Assembly: GCA_003646935.1 (NCBI GenBank)
Contig: QMLW01000151.1
Coordinates: forward strand, 1-5,751
Reading direction: 5' to 3'
Length of the DNA: 5,751 nt
Source of the DNA: Deltaproteobacteria bacterium
Lineage (GTDB): Bacteria > Desulfobacterota > DSM-4660 > Desulfatiglandales > B25-G16
The notes beneath the pieces were generated by a model that worked only from the letters and a program-made list of their open reading frames with translations, was not told the DNA's origin and ran no database searches. Shown here piece after piece: positions 1 through 5,242 of this stretch. The translations under genes and the position numbers were made by a program. The stretch's first letter is position 1. Every line of letters starts with the position of its first letter.

Positions 1-301
1 GATCAATCATCCTGGCCTGTTCATGGTACTGAAGGCCGCATTATCGGATTCTCTGGGAAAGGAAAGGCTCATAGAGTATCAAACTCCTTCCCTTGGCGGC
101 GAGGACTTCGCCTTCTATTCCGAAAAGGTTCCTGGTTTCTTTTTTCTCCTTGGGTGTGGAGATGATAAACCGGGGATCAATAAAGCCTTACACAGCTCCT
201 GTTTTGACTTCGATGAGTCAATCCTTACGACAGGTGCCGCTGCGATGGCATGTTGTGCCGTGGCCTTAACGGAACGTAAGGCTTGGCTAAAAACACCTTA
301 A
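1..301 (+). CDS. M20 family amidohydrolase/peptidase, C-terminal fragment (5' end outside window)
   Basis: The frame is open from base 2 and ends at TAA 299-301, giving the last 99 residues of a protein that would normally be about 390-400 long. The fragment shows GGEDFAFY followed by KVPGFFFLLG, then LHSSCFDFDE and an Ala-rich final helix. This is the typical C-terminus of the M20D group (N-acyl-amino acid amidohydrolases, hippurate hydrolase, IAA-amino acid hydrolases). The His in LHSS sits where the family has a metal-binding His, and the GGEDF block packs near the dinuclear metal site. Family members hydrolyse N-acyl amino acids or related amides, usually in the cytoplasm. The substrate cannot be read from this fragment. 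The internal Met at base 23 is not a real start, because the conserved fold continues upstream of it. A hairpin overlaps the stop codon, and the next gene follows after 51 bases on the same strand. Confidence 0.85.
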   Translation, partial: INHPGLFMVLKAALSDSLGKERLIEYQTPSLGGEDFAFYSEKVPGFFFLLGCGDDKPGINKALHSSCFDFDESILTTGAAAMACCAVALTERKAWLKTP

Positions 302-315
302 TTTCAATAAGGTGT
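293..315 (+). other. Perfect 8-bp hairpin at the 3' end of the amidohydrolase gene
   Basis: ACACCTTA (293-300) and TAAGGTGT (308-315) are perfect inverted repeats around a 7-base AT-rich loop. The hairpin includes the first two bases of the TAA stop codon. No run of T follows, so a strong intrinsic terminator is unlikely. It could act as an mRNA 3'-end stabiliser or a weak attenuator ahead of the next gene. Confidence 0.4.
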
Positions 316-352
316 AGAATTAGCGGGATATGTATCTAAAGGAGAGAAGAGA

Positions 353-787
353 ATGAAAACAGATCAGCTTTACAAGATCATGCAGGATATATATGAGGCT
401 GCGCAGAAGGAAAGGGAAGAGACCTCCAGGACCATCTCAGAGATGATTGAGAAGGCAGGCAGCAGCGTACCATTTGTCGTACAGATGCTGAGAAGAAGGC
501 CTGACGTCTGTATCCCTACGCTGATAAAAAGCGAAGCCCTGTATAAAAATGAAGAGCCCCTGGATCAAAAGACATCAGAGCTAATTGCGATTTCCTCGGC
601 AGTTGCTAATCGAGCGGTGTACTGCATGAATGTTCACATGGAGAGAGCCCTTTGCCTTGGTGCAACGGAGCAGGAGATTCTTCATACTATCCTCATCTCC
701 AGCGCCATCTGTGAAACCTCTGCGTGGGCCATTGCTTTCAGGGAATTTGAAAAATTTGAAGGGAAAGGGAAGTCAAAGAAGACATAG
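353..787 (+). CDS. Carboxymuconolactone decarboxylase (CMD)/AhpD-fold protein lacking the first redox Cys
   Basis: This is a 144-residue protein whose start is supported by AAAGGAGAG about 8 bases upstream of the ATG. The core at residues 68-120 fits the CMD/AhpD fold: E76 in SELIAI, then AVYCMNVH at 88-95, then a helix with LGATEQEIL. AhpD uses E-x11-C-x2-C-x3-H. Here E76, C91 and H95 fall exactly on that spacing, but the first Cys position is A88, so the CxxC disulfide cannot form. The protein is therefore unlikely to be an AhpD-type disulfide reductase. It could be a decarboxylase/hydrolase-type or uncharacterised CMD member with a single Cys. The first 60 residues form a charged helical extension, and the tail is Lys-rich. 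It lies 51 bases after the amidohydrolase and 59 bases before the acyl-CoA dehydrogenase, so co-transcription is likely. The substrate is unknown. Confidence 0.85.
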   Translation: MKTDQLYKIMQDIYEAAQKEREETSRTISEMIEKAGSSVPFVVQMLRRRPDVCIPTLIKSEALYKNEEPLDQKTSELIAISSAVANRAVYCMNVHMERALCLGATEQEILHTILISSAICETSAWAIAFREFEKFEGKGKSKKT

Positions 788-803
788 ATCGAAAGGCAGG
801 AGG

Positions 804-854
804 ATGGTAAGCGATCAAAGGGCCGTAAGAGAGAAAGGGGAACAGCATGTATAA
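804..854 (+). CDS. Possible 16-codon leader ORF overlapping the acyl-CoA dehydrogenase start
   Basis: An ATG at 804 directly follows GGCAGGAGG and opens a 16-residue frame (MVSDQRAVREKGEQHV) that stops at TAA 852-854. This stop overlaps the start of the acyl-CoA dehydrogenase (ATG 847) by 8 bases. Such an overlap would suit translational coupling. However, AGGAGG abuts the ATG with no spacer, which is poor for initiation, and the peptide resembles nothing I recognise. It may be chance. Confidence 0.2.
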   Translation: MVSDQRAVREKGEQHV

Positions 855-2019
855 TTTTCAGCTTTCAGAGCAAAGGCGCCAATTTCAAGAGATGGCAGCG
901 AAGTTTGCAGAAAAAGAGGTGAAGCCTTTCAATGATAAGTTCGATGACGATTGGGAAGCCCACAGATATATGAGCCAGGTACTGAAGAAGGCGGCAGAGC
1001 TGGGCTTTATGGGATTAACGATAGACCCCAAATACGGGGGCACAGGTGCAGACGGCATGACAACTATGGCAGTGCTGGAGGAGCTCGCTGCTGTAAATGG
1101 TGGTGTAGCCACAGTGATCGGCGATACGTGGTTTGCACAGACACCAATAATAATTGCCGCCAATGAGCAACAGAGAGAGAGGTTTCTAAGGCCTTTAGCG
1201 TCAAGAGATGAGGTCAATCTGGGATGTATCTGTATGACAGAACCCGCTTCAGGAGCTGATATTGAAGATGATAGAATGAGATTAAGGACCGTGAGGACAC
1301 TCATCAAAGATGACGGAGATGATTACGTTATCAATGGCGTGAAAGCATGGCCAAGTAATGCAGGCATTGCCTCACACTATGTGGTAATCGCCACCGTTGA
1401 CCCGAAGTTGGAAGACGAGGGATCAGCGATAATTGTGGTGGAAAAGGAGACACCTGGTCTTTCATTCGGCAAGATTGAAAGAAAGATGGGTATGCCGGAG
1501 GACCAGAACCGTGAGGTTATTTTTGAAGACGTGCGTGTCCCGAAGGGCAATCTCCTTGGAAAGATAGGCGATGGTCACAAGATACTCCAGAGGACCATCG
1601 CCTACAATAGGCTTGGCGCGGGGATGATATCTGTGGGGATGGCCAGAGGTGCATTTGAATATGCACTTCATTATTGCAAAGAGAGGGTTGTTGGCGGAAA
1701 GCCCCTCATCAAACACAGCCTGATCTCAGTGATGTTTGCGGATATGGCCACGAAAATCGATGCGGCACGGCTTCTTATCTATAGGGCATCATGGTCTTTG
1801 AGGGTGAAGGATACAAACAGGGCACGGTATTCCAATATGGCGAAGGTATTTGCCACGAATATGGCCATGGAGGTTACTACAAACTGCGTTCAAGTGATGG
1901 GGTCGTATGGATATTCTAAGGAATATCCGGTGGAAAAGTATATGAGGGATGCAAAGATAGTGCAGATATTTCTTGGCCCGAACGAGTTGGTACAGCAGCT
2001 GATCGGAGAGAGCCTTTAA
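847..2019 (+). CDS. Acyl-CoA dehydrogenase family flavoprotein without a canonical catalytic Glu
   Basis: The full length of 390 residues is normal for the family. An AAAGGGGA ribosome site lies 6 bases before the ATG. The helical N-domain covers residues 1-120. The FAD/substrate strand region has CMTEPASGAD (129-138) and INGVKAWPSN (162-171). The C-terminal helical domain ends in SYGYSKEYPVEKYMRDAKIV and then QIFLGPNEL. The fold and FAD-binding elements are clear. The usual catalytic Glu of the QIYEGT motif is Leu376 (QIFLGP). The alternative Glu site used by isovaleryl-/long-chain enzymes, just before an Arg, is Asn254 (AYNRL). In ungapped alignment with medium-chain dehydrogenase, D93 (VIGDTWF) falls in the segment lining the bottom of the acyl pocket. 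This resembles cyclohex-1-ene-1-carboxyl-CoA dehydrogenases, where an Asp (D91) is the base and the Glu is missing. That specific function is an inference; the family assignment is secure. It is the last gene of the plus-strand group, and electrons would normally pass to ETF. Confidence 0.93.
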   Translation: MYNFQLSEQRRQFQEMAAKFAEKEVKPFNDKFDDDWEAHRYMSQVLKKAAELGFMGLTIDPKYGGTGADGMTTMAVLEELAAVNGGVATVIGDTWFAQTPIIIAANEQQRERFLRPLASRDEVNLGCICMTEPASGADIEDDRMRLRTVRTLIKDDGDDYVINGVKAWPSNAGIASHYVVIATVDPKLEDEGSAIIVVEKETPGLSFGKIERKMGMPEDQNREVIFEDVRVPKGNLLGKIGDGHKILQRTIAYNRLGAGMISVGMARGAFEYALHYCKERVVGGKPLIKHSLISVMFADMATKIDAARLLIYRASWSLRVKDTNRARYSNMAKVFATNMAMEVTTNCVQVMGSYGYSKEYPVEKYMRDAKIVQIFLGPNELVQQLIGESL

Positions 2020-2095
2020 GAAAAAGGTAAATGAAACCCAAAGGGTAGAAATAAGATCTGATGCTCGGCTATTATAGCTTTCAAGAACGCTGCTC

Positions 2096-2130
2096 GAGAC
2101 TGAAGGGCTATAGAGAGTGCCAGTCTCTTT
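2096..2130 (+). terminator. Possible weak terminator hairpin after the acyl-CoA dehydrogenase
   Basis: GAGACTG (2096-2102) and CAGTCTC (2121-2127) form a perfect 7-bp stem with an 18-base loop, followed by TTTGTTAT. It lies in the 125-base convergent gap between the two gene groups. The long loop and short T-tract make it a weak candidate. The reverse direction has no T-run after the stem, so if it works it serves the plus-strand genes. Confidence 0.3.
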
Positions 2131-2144
2131 GTTATAGACACTAC

Positions 2145-3350
2145 TTAGGAGGGCCGGCTGGCGAGTGCCTCGGCTATGTCCTCCTCAGAAATCCCCAAAA
2201 GATAGAGGATATTCATGAGGCGGGATCTGCCTAGAGAGACATTGGCGGCTCGGTCAAGTCCCTTGACTGCATTATAGGCTATGCCTAACCCAGCCTGACC
2301 GAGCATGAGGGCATCGTTGGTTCCGTCGCCTACGACCACAGTCTGATCTAGAAGAATTCCCTGTTCATAGCAGAGCTTGTTTATTATGCGGGCCTTTTGG
2401 GTGGCATCTATGATTTGCCCTATGAGCCGGCCGGTCAGTACGCCGTTCTTGATCTCTAAGCTGTTGGCAAAGGCAAAGTCAAAGCCGAGTTTTTCCTTGA
2501 GATAGTCCGAGAAGAAGTCGAACGCGCTAGTGATCACTCCCAGCTTGTATCCCAGCCATTTAAGCGTGGCCACCAAATCCTCTACCCCTTGAGAGAGGTG
2601 CATGTTATCTCTGATCTCGGTCAATTGGGCAACAGTCAAGCCCTTGAGGAGGGCAACGCGCTGGATGAGTGATTCCTCGTAGTCGAAATCTCCCCGCATG
2701 TACTTCTCGTTGACCCGAGCCACCTCTCTATAGACACCTTCTAGGCGGGCCATCTCGTCAATGACTTCCATGTCCACCAAAGTGCTATCCATATCAAAAA
2801 AGATAATGCGCTTATTCTTTCGATACGCCTCCATCTTCTGAAGGGCCAGGTCGATACTCAGTTCACGGCTCTTGACCATGATCTGTTGCTTGAGGCGAGT
2901 TAGACTGGAGACTCCAGTGACGTTAATGATCATCTCCATGGATCGGGCACCTTGGTAGCTCAGGCTCGAGATCATCTCAATGTTAACGTTCTCATCGCCG
3001 AGGATCTTGGATAGCTCGGCCAGAGCCCGGGTACCTCCAAAATGGGTGAGGACGTAAAGGTTGCGCTGGCTTAGGGCCAGCACCTCGCCTGGAGAGAAGA
3101 GACGAAAGTTAAGCGTCAGGTTAAGCTGGCTTGCTTCAAAAAGAAGGTCTTTGATGACACTATCTTGGGAATTGATGGCCCTGCTTAGATCCAAAAGGAA
3201 ATACAGCCCCAACAGATCCTGAAGGGATGCCTGCTCTATGTCTACTATTTCCACGTTGTTCTCCACCAAGACCCGGGTAAGCTTGGCTGTGATCCCGGGC
3301 CGGTCTCGTCCAGTGACGTGCACCATCAATAATTTCTTGGTCTCAGCCAT
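2145..3350 (-). CDS. serB: Phosphoserine phosphatase with N-terminal tandem ACT domains
   Basis: The 401-residue protein hydrolyses O-phosphoserine to serine, the last step of serine synthesis, in the cytoplasm. Residues 7-85 are an ACT domain (VTGRDRPGITAKL). Residues 97-170 form a second ACT-like domain (LYVLTHFGGTRALAEL). Residues 180-395 are the HAD phosphatase. Motif I is FFDMDST (184-190), with D186 as nucleophile and D188 as acid/base. A cap region follows (EVIDEMARLEGV, then YMRGDFDYEESLIQRV). Motif III Lys is about K319, and motif IV is GDGTNDALML (341-350). This layout matches ACT-SerB proteins, in which ACT domains commonly bind serine or another amino acid as regulator. One oddity is motif II: the usual SGGF is TSAF (274-277). 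Thr can replace Ser there, but the Gly pair is lost. The ATG is preceded by GAGAGGTG about 10 bases away. It lies 17 bases downstream of fumarase beta, so it probably shares that transcript. Confidence 0.93.
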   Translation of the reverse strand: MAETKKLLMVHVTGRDRPGITAKLTRVLVENNVEIVDIEQASLQDLLGLYFLLDLSRAINSQDSVIKDLLFEASQLNLTLNFRLFSPGEVLALSQRNLYVLTHFGGTRALAELSKILGDENVNIEMISSLSYQGARSMEMIINVTGVSSLTRLKQQIMVKSRELSIDLALQKMEAYRKNKRIIFFDMDSTLVDMEVIDEMARLEGVYREVARVNEKYMRGDFDYEESLIQRVALLKGLTVAQLTEIRDNMHLSQGVEDLVATLKWLGYKLGVITSAFDFFSDYLKEKLGFDFAFANSLEIKNGVLTGRLIGQIIDATQKARIINKLCYEQGILLDQTVVVGDGTNDALMLGQAGLGIAYNAVKGLDRAANVSLGRSRLMNILYLLGISEEDIAEALASRPS

Positions 3351-3367
3351 ATGCTAATAGCACCTCT

Positions 3368-3925
3368 CTATTTCTTTGCATAGGTTTTGATACCTTCCTG
3401 ATAGAGGTCGTTTCCCTTGGTATCATTGATGACCGTTACGGGAAAATCCTCCACCTCCAACCTCCGGATCGCCTCGGGACCTAGATCGGGATAGGCGACG
3501 ATGTCAGCCTTGGTAATGCTTTTAGCCAACAGCGCGCCTGCGCCACCGGTGGCCCCGAAATAGACGGCCTTATGCTTCTTCATGGCGTCGATGACCTCCT
3601 TGGAGCGATTTCCCTTGCCGATCATCCCCTTCAATCCAAGCTCAATCATTTTAGGGGAGTAGGGATCCATGCGGTAGCTGGTGGTTGGTCCGGCTGATCC
3701 GATGGGTTTTCCAGGTTTCGCCGGGGTGGGCCCTACGTAGTAGATGACCTGCCCCTTGAGATCAATGGGGAGTTCTTTGCCCTCGTTGATTAGTTCCGAG
3801 AGCCTCTTATGTGCGGCATCCCTTCCAGTGAACAGAACACCGCTCAGCAATACCTTATCGCCGATATGGAGTTTCTCCACATCTTCATCGGCTAGGGGGG
3901 TGATCAATCGTATCGGTTGGGACAT
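3368..3925 (-). CDS. Class I fumarate hydratase, beta (C-terminal-domain) subunit
   Basis: This 185-residue protein corresponds to the C-terminal domain of single-chain class I fumarases and to the beta chain of two-subunit enzymes of the FumA/TtdB family. With the alpha chain it interconverts fumarate and malate in the cytoplasm. Visible family marks are LSGVLFTGRDAAHKRL (27-42), the Pro/Gly-rich GPTPAKPGKPIGSAGPTTS (65-83) with RMD (85-87), KGNRS (104-108, matching the KGxxS signature of class I fumarases), GATGGAGAL (124-132), and YPDLGPEAIRRLEV ending near FPVTVINDTKG. The length is normal. The start is supported by GGAGGAG just upstream of the ATG. L(+)-tartrate dehydratase beta is the main alternative, but the neighbouring carboxyltransferase favours fumarase. 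An unusual 222-base gap holding a palindromic repeat separates it from the alpha gene. Confidence 0.9.
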   Translation of the reverse strand: MSQPIRLITPLADEDVEKLHIGDKVLLSGVLFTGRDAAHKRLSELINEGKELPIDLKGQVIYYVGPTPAKPGKPIGSAGPTTSYRMDPYSPKMIELGLKGMIGKGNRSKEVIDAMKKHKAVYFGATGGAGALLAKSITKADIVAYPDLGPEAIRRLEVEDFPVTVINDTKGNDLYQEGIKTYAKK

Positions 3926-3945
3926 CCTCTCCTCCAGTCTATTTT

Positions 3946-3966
3946 GATACTTGAAACTCGAAACTT
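3946..3966 (+). repeat. Heptad tandem repeat, left end (GAAACTT-type, three units)
   Basis: Three consecutive 7-base units read GATACTT, GAAACTC and GAAACTT. They are the inverted counterpart of the four-unit tract at 4124-4151. A related single unit also occurs at 4082-4088. Confidence 0.65.
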
Positions 3967-3968
3967 GG

Positions 3969-3989
3969 TAACAGTTTAGCTCTTTTCAA
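3969..3989 (+). repeat. Left arm of 21-bp inverted repeat
   Basis: The arm, whose core is AACAGTTTAGCTCTTTTCA, pairs with 4060-4080 at 20 of 21 positions. The one difference (T3977 versus G4072) is a G-U wobble in plus-strand RNA but an A-C mismatch in the minus-strand fumarase mRNA. Confidence 0.8.
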
Positions 3990-4059
3990 ACTATTCTTAG
4001 CCATTTCCGATTGCCATCGTAAGCACCCATGGCAAGGCCCATGCCCATATGCCAGGTAA

Positions 4060-4080
4060 TTGAAAAGAGCTGAACTGTTA
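4060..4080 (-). repeat. Right arm of 21-bp inverted repeat
   Basis: The arm, whose core is TGAAAAGAGCTGAACTGTT, is the partner of 3969-3989. The two arms are separated by 70 bases, so a transcript from either strand could form a long stem with a structured loop. Confidence 0.8.
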
Positions 4081-4123
4081 TGAAACTTGATATTTCCTGT
4101 TGCTGCGTGTTTGTTTTTATCCG

Positions 4124-4151
4124 GTTTCAAGTTTCCAGTTCCTAGTTTCAA
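4124..4151 (-). repeat. Heptad tandem repeat, right end (four units, reverse orientation)
   Basis: On the plus strand the tract reads GTTTCAA, GTTTCCA, GTTCCTA and GTTTCAA in perfect 7-base phase. On the minus strand these are GAAAC-type units. The last unit contains the TGA stop codon of fumarase alpha (4148-4150). Confidence 0.65.
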
Positions 4152-4990
4152 ATAACCGCCTCTTTATGTCTGGCGGCGTGGCACTGGATGTTGATCGCTA
4201 CCGGCAGGCTCGCGATATGGCAAGGCTCCATCTCCAGAAAGACATCGAGAGAGGTAGTAGTGCCTCCATAGCCCATGGGACCTATCCCAAGTTTCTTGAT
4301 CCGGGCCAGAATGTCCTCTTCGATCTTCGCCAGCTCCGGGTCGGGATTTCGTTGTCCCAGGGACCGTAAGAGCGCCTTTTTTGCGAGAATCGCCGATCGC
4401 TCGAAGGTGCCTCCCACGCCAATCCCGATGATGGTTGGTGGGCACGGATTTGAACCGGCCTCCCTTACCCTGTTAACCACGAACTCCGCTATGCCCTCCA
4501 TGCCGACAGCCGGTGTGAGCATGGTTACCCTGCTCATATTCTCGCTGCCCCCACCCTTAGGGGCAACAGTGATCTTCACCCTATCTCCAGGAACGATATC
4601 AAGGTGTATGATGGCGGGGGTATTGTCCCCGGTGTTTTTCCTCGTGATTGGGTGACAGGCCGATTTCCTGAGGTACCCGTCGTTATAGCCCTGACGAATT
4701 CCCTCGTTGATGGCCTCCTTGAGATCCCCCCCGGTGAAGTGGACATCCTGGCCGATCTCCGCAAATATCACCGCGAGCCCACAATCCTGACATATAGGGA
4801 CCTTCTCCTGCTGGGCGATAGTGGCGTTCTCAATCAATTCCTTGAGGACCTCCCTTGCCGTTGGCGACTCCTCTTCCTCTATGGCCTTGTCAAGGGCGGA
4901 AAGGACATCCTCAACGAGATTGTAGTTTGCATCGATGCACAACTGCTTGACAACAGAAGTGATTTCATCAACGGAGATCTGCCTCGTCAT
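4148..4990 (-). CDS. Class I fumarate hydratase, alpha (iron-sulfur) subunit
   Basis: This 280-residue protein is the [4Fe-4S]-binding chain of a two-subunit fumarase, the usual length for that form. The three expected cluster cysteines are visible: C67 in VPICQDCG, C183 in NPCPPT and C257 in MEPCHIASLPV. Other family blocks are KSACHPITRKNTGDNTPAIIH (109-129), PKGGGSENMSRVTML (144-158), GIGVGGTFERSAILAKKALLR (189-209, the helix after a Gly-rich turn) and GPMGYGGTTTSLDV (237-250). The cluster binds substrate directly and is oxygen-labile, which fits an anaerobe. The start is set by GAAGGAGA about 7 bases before the ATG. The gene follows the carboxyltransferase and a small ORF on the same strand, in keeping with a methylmalonyl-CoA pathway operon. 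Its stop codon lies inside a repeat element, so its last residues may have been shaped by an insertion. Tartrate dehydratase alpha is a less likely alternative. Confidence 0.93.
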   Translation of the reverse strand: MTRQISVDEITSVVKQLCIDANYNLVEDVLSALDKAIEEEESPTAREVLKELIENATIAQQEKVPICQDCGLAVIFAEIGQDVHFTGGDLKEAINEGIRQGYNDGYLRKSACHPITRKNTGDNTPAIIHLDIVPGDRVKITVAPKGGGSENMSRVTMLTPAVGMEGIAEFVVNRVREAGSNPCPPTIIGIGVGGTFERSAILAKKALLRSLGQRNPDPELAKIEEDILARIKKLGIGPMGYGGTTTSLDVFLEMEPCHIASLPVAINIQCHAARHKEAVI

Positions 4991-5018
4991 CGTAGCTTCT
5001 CCTTCGTTTCTATTCGTG

Positions 5019-5221
5019 TTACGTCAATTGTACGTCTATCTTCGGGGGATCTTTAACTGCCAGAGCCTTCTCATCTCCATTATTTGCTGCCTTCCCGCGA
5101 TTCCCCAGAGGTTGATCCGGGAGGGCGATGGAGCCCCCTGGCCCACTGATACTTTGATTCCTTTTGCCCTCGAACTGCTCTTGCCGGCGCGTGATGGTCC
5201 ACCATTTCTTGTAGTCGGCAT
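5019..5221 (-). pseudogene. Small gene (~67 aa) with apparent one-base frameshift at its start; function unknown
   Basis: An ATG at 5221-5219 with GGGAGG 3 bases upstream sits 21 bases after the carboxyltransferase stop. Read literally it gives a 61-residue Ser/Arg/Gly-rich peptide ending at 5036, which does not look natural. The adjacent frame from 5216 to TAA 5019-5021 reads DYKKWWTITRRQEQFEGKRN and ends KDPPKIDVQLT. It is hydrophilic, has a plausible amino acid mix, and stops 28 bases before fumarase alpha. That frame has no usual start codon after its upstream stop. Adding one G after the ATG (ATG GCC GAC TAC) joins them into a 67-residue protein beginning MADYKKWW. So either a base was lost in the sequence data or the gene is freshly broken. 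It has no membrane segment, no Cys and no biotin motif, so OadG-like delta or biotin-carrier roles are not supported. By position it could be a small accessory subunit of the carboxylase, but that is speculation. Confidence 0.45.
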
Positions 5222-5224
5222 GGT

Positions 5225-5230
5225 CCTCCC
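5225..5230 (-). promoter_or_regulatory. Ribosome binding site of the small gene
   Basis: On the minus strand AAAGGGAGGACC precedes the ATG at 5221-5219. This strong Shine-Dalgarno match is the main support for a real start here despite the disrupted frame. The spacer of 3 bases is rather short. Confidence 0.5.
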
Positions 5231-5242
5231 TTTATATAAAGG
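5229..5242. other. Perfect 14-bp palindrome CCTTTATATAAAGG
   Basis: The palindrome lies exactly between the carboxyltransferase stop codon (5243-5245) and the small gene's ribosome site, overlapping the first two Gs of that site. As RNA it could fold into a 5-bp stem with a 4-base loop and partly mask the ribosome site. It could also be chance in AT-rich spacer. Confidence 0.3.

Larger units (their letters stand above)
3946..4151. mobile_element. MITE/REP-like palindromic element between the fumarase subunit genes
   Basis: This ~206-bp non-coding block is organised symmetrically. At its low-coordinate end are three 7-bp units (GATACTT, GAAACTC, GAAACTT; 3946-3966). At the other end are four units in reverse orientation (GTTTCAA, GTTTCCA, GTTCCTA, GTTTCAA; 4124-4151). 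Between them lies a near-perfect 21-bp inverted repeat (3969-3989 and 4060-4080, one mismatch) around 70 bases. Those 70 bases contain a further small palindrome, TTGCCAT/ATGGCAA (4011-4017/4029-4035). One more forward unit, GAAACTT, is at 4082-4088. No transposase is present, so any mobility would be in trans. The stop codon of fumarase alpha lies in the outermost unit, and the beta ribosome site begins shortly after the other edge, so the element occupies the whole spacer. In mRNA it would fold into a long hairpin. Mobility and copy number are inferred; the repeat structure is seen directly. Confidence 0.6.

Noticed and set aside
630..854. A 74-codon plus-strand ORF inside and after the CMD-fold gene
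   Set aside because: It is an alternative frame of the CMD gene. Only its last 16 codons, from the ATG at 804, have any independent support.
885..1307. A 140-codon minus-strand ORF
   Set aside because: It is antisense to the well-supported acyl-CoA dehydrogenase, has low-complexity Ser/Ala-rich content and shows no recognisable motif.
3969..4080. Intrinsic terminator formed by the 21-bp inverted repeat
   Set aside because: The 70-base loop and the lack of a T-tract after either arm argue against classical termination; it fits a mobile or REP-like palindrome better.
3939..4151. A 70-codon minus-strand ORF spanning the spacer between the fumarase genes
   Set aside because: It lies almost entirely in the palindromic repeat element, and its N- and C-terminal residues are translations of the heptad repeats. 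It overlaps the fumarase alpha stop and has no convincing ribosome site.
5019..5221. Biotin carrier or OadG-like delta subunit as identity of the small gene
   Set aside because: There is no MKM biotinylation motif and no N-terminal membrane helix in any of the three frames.
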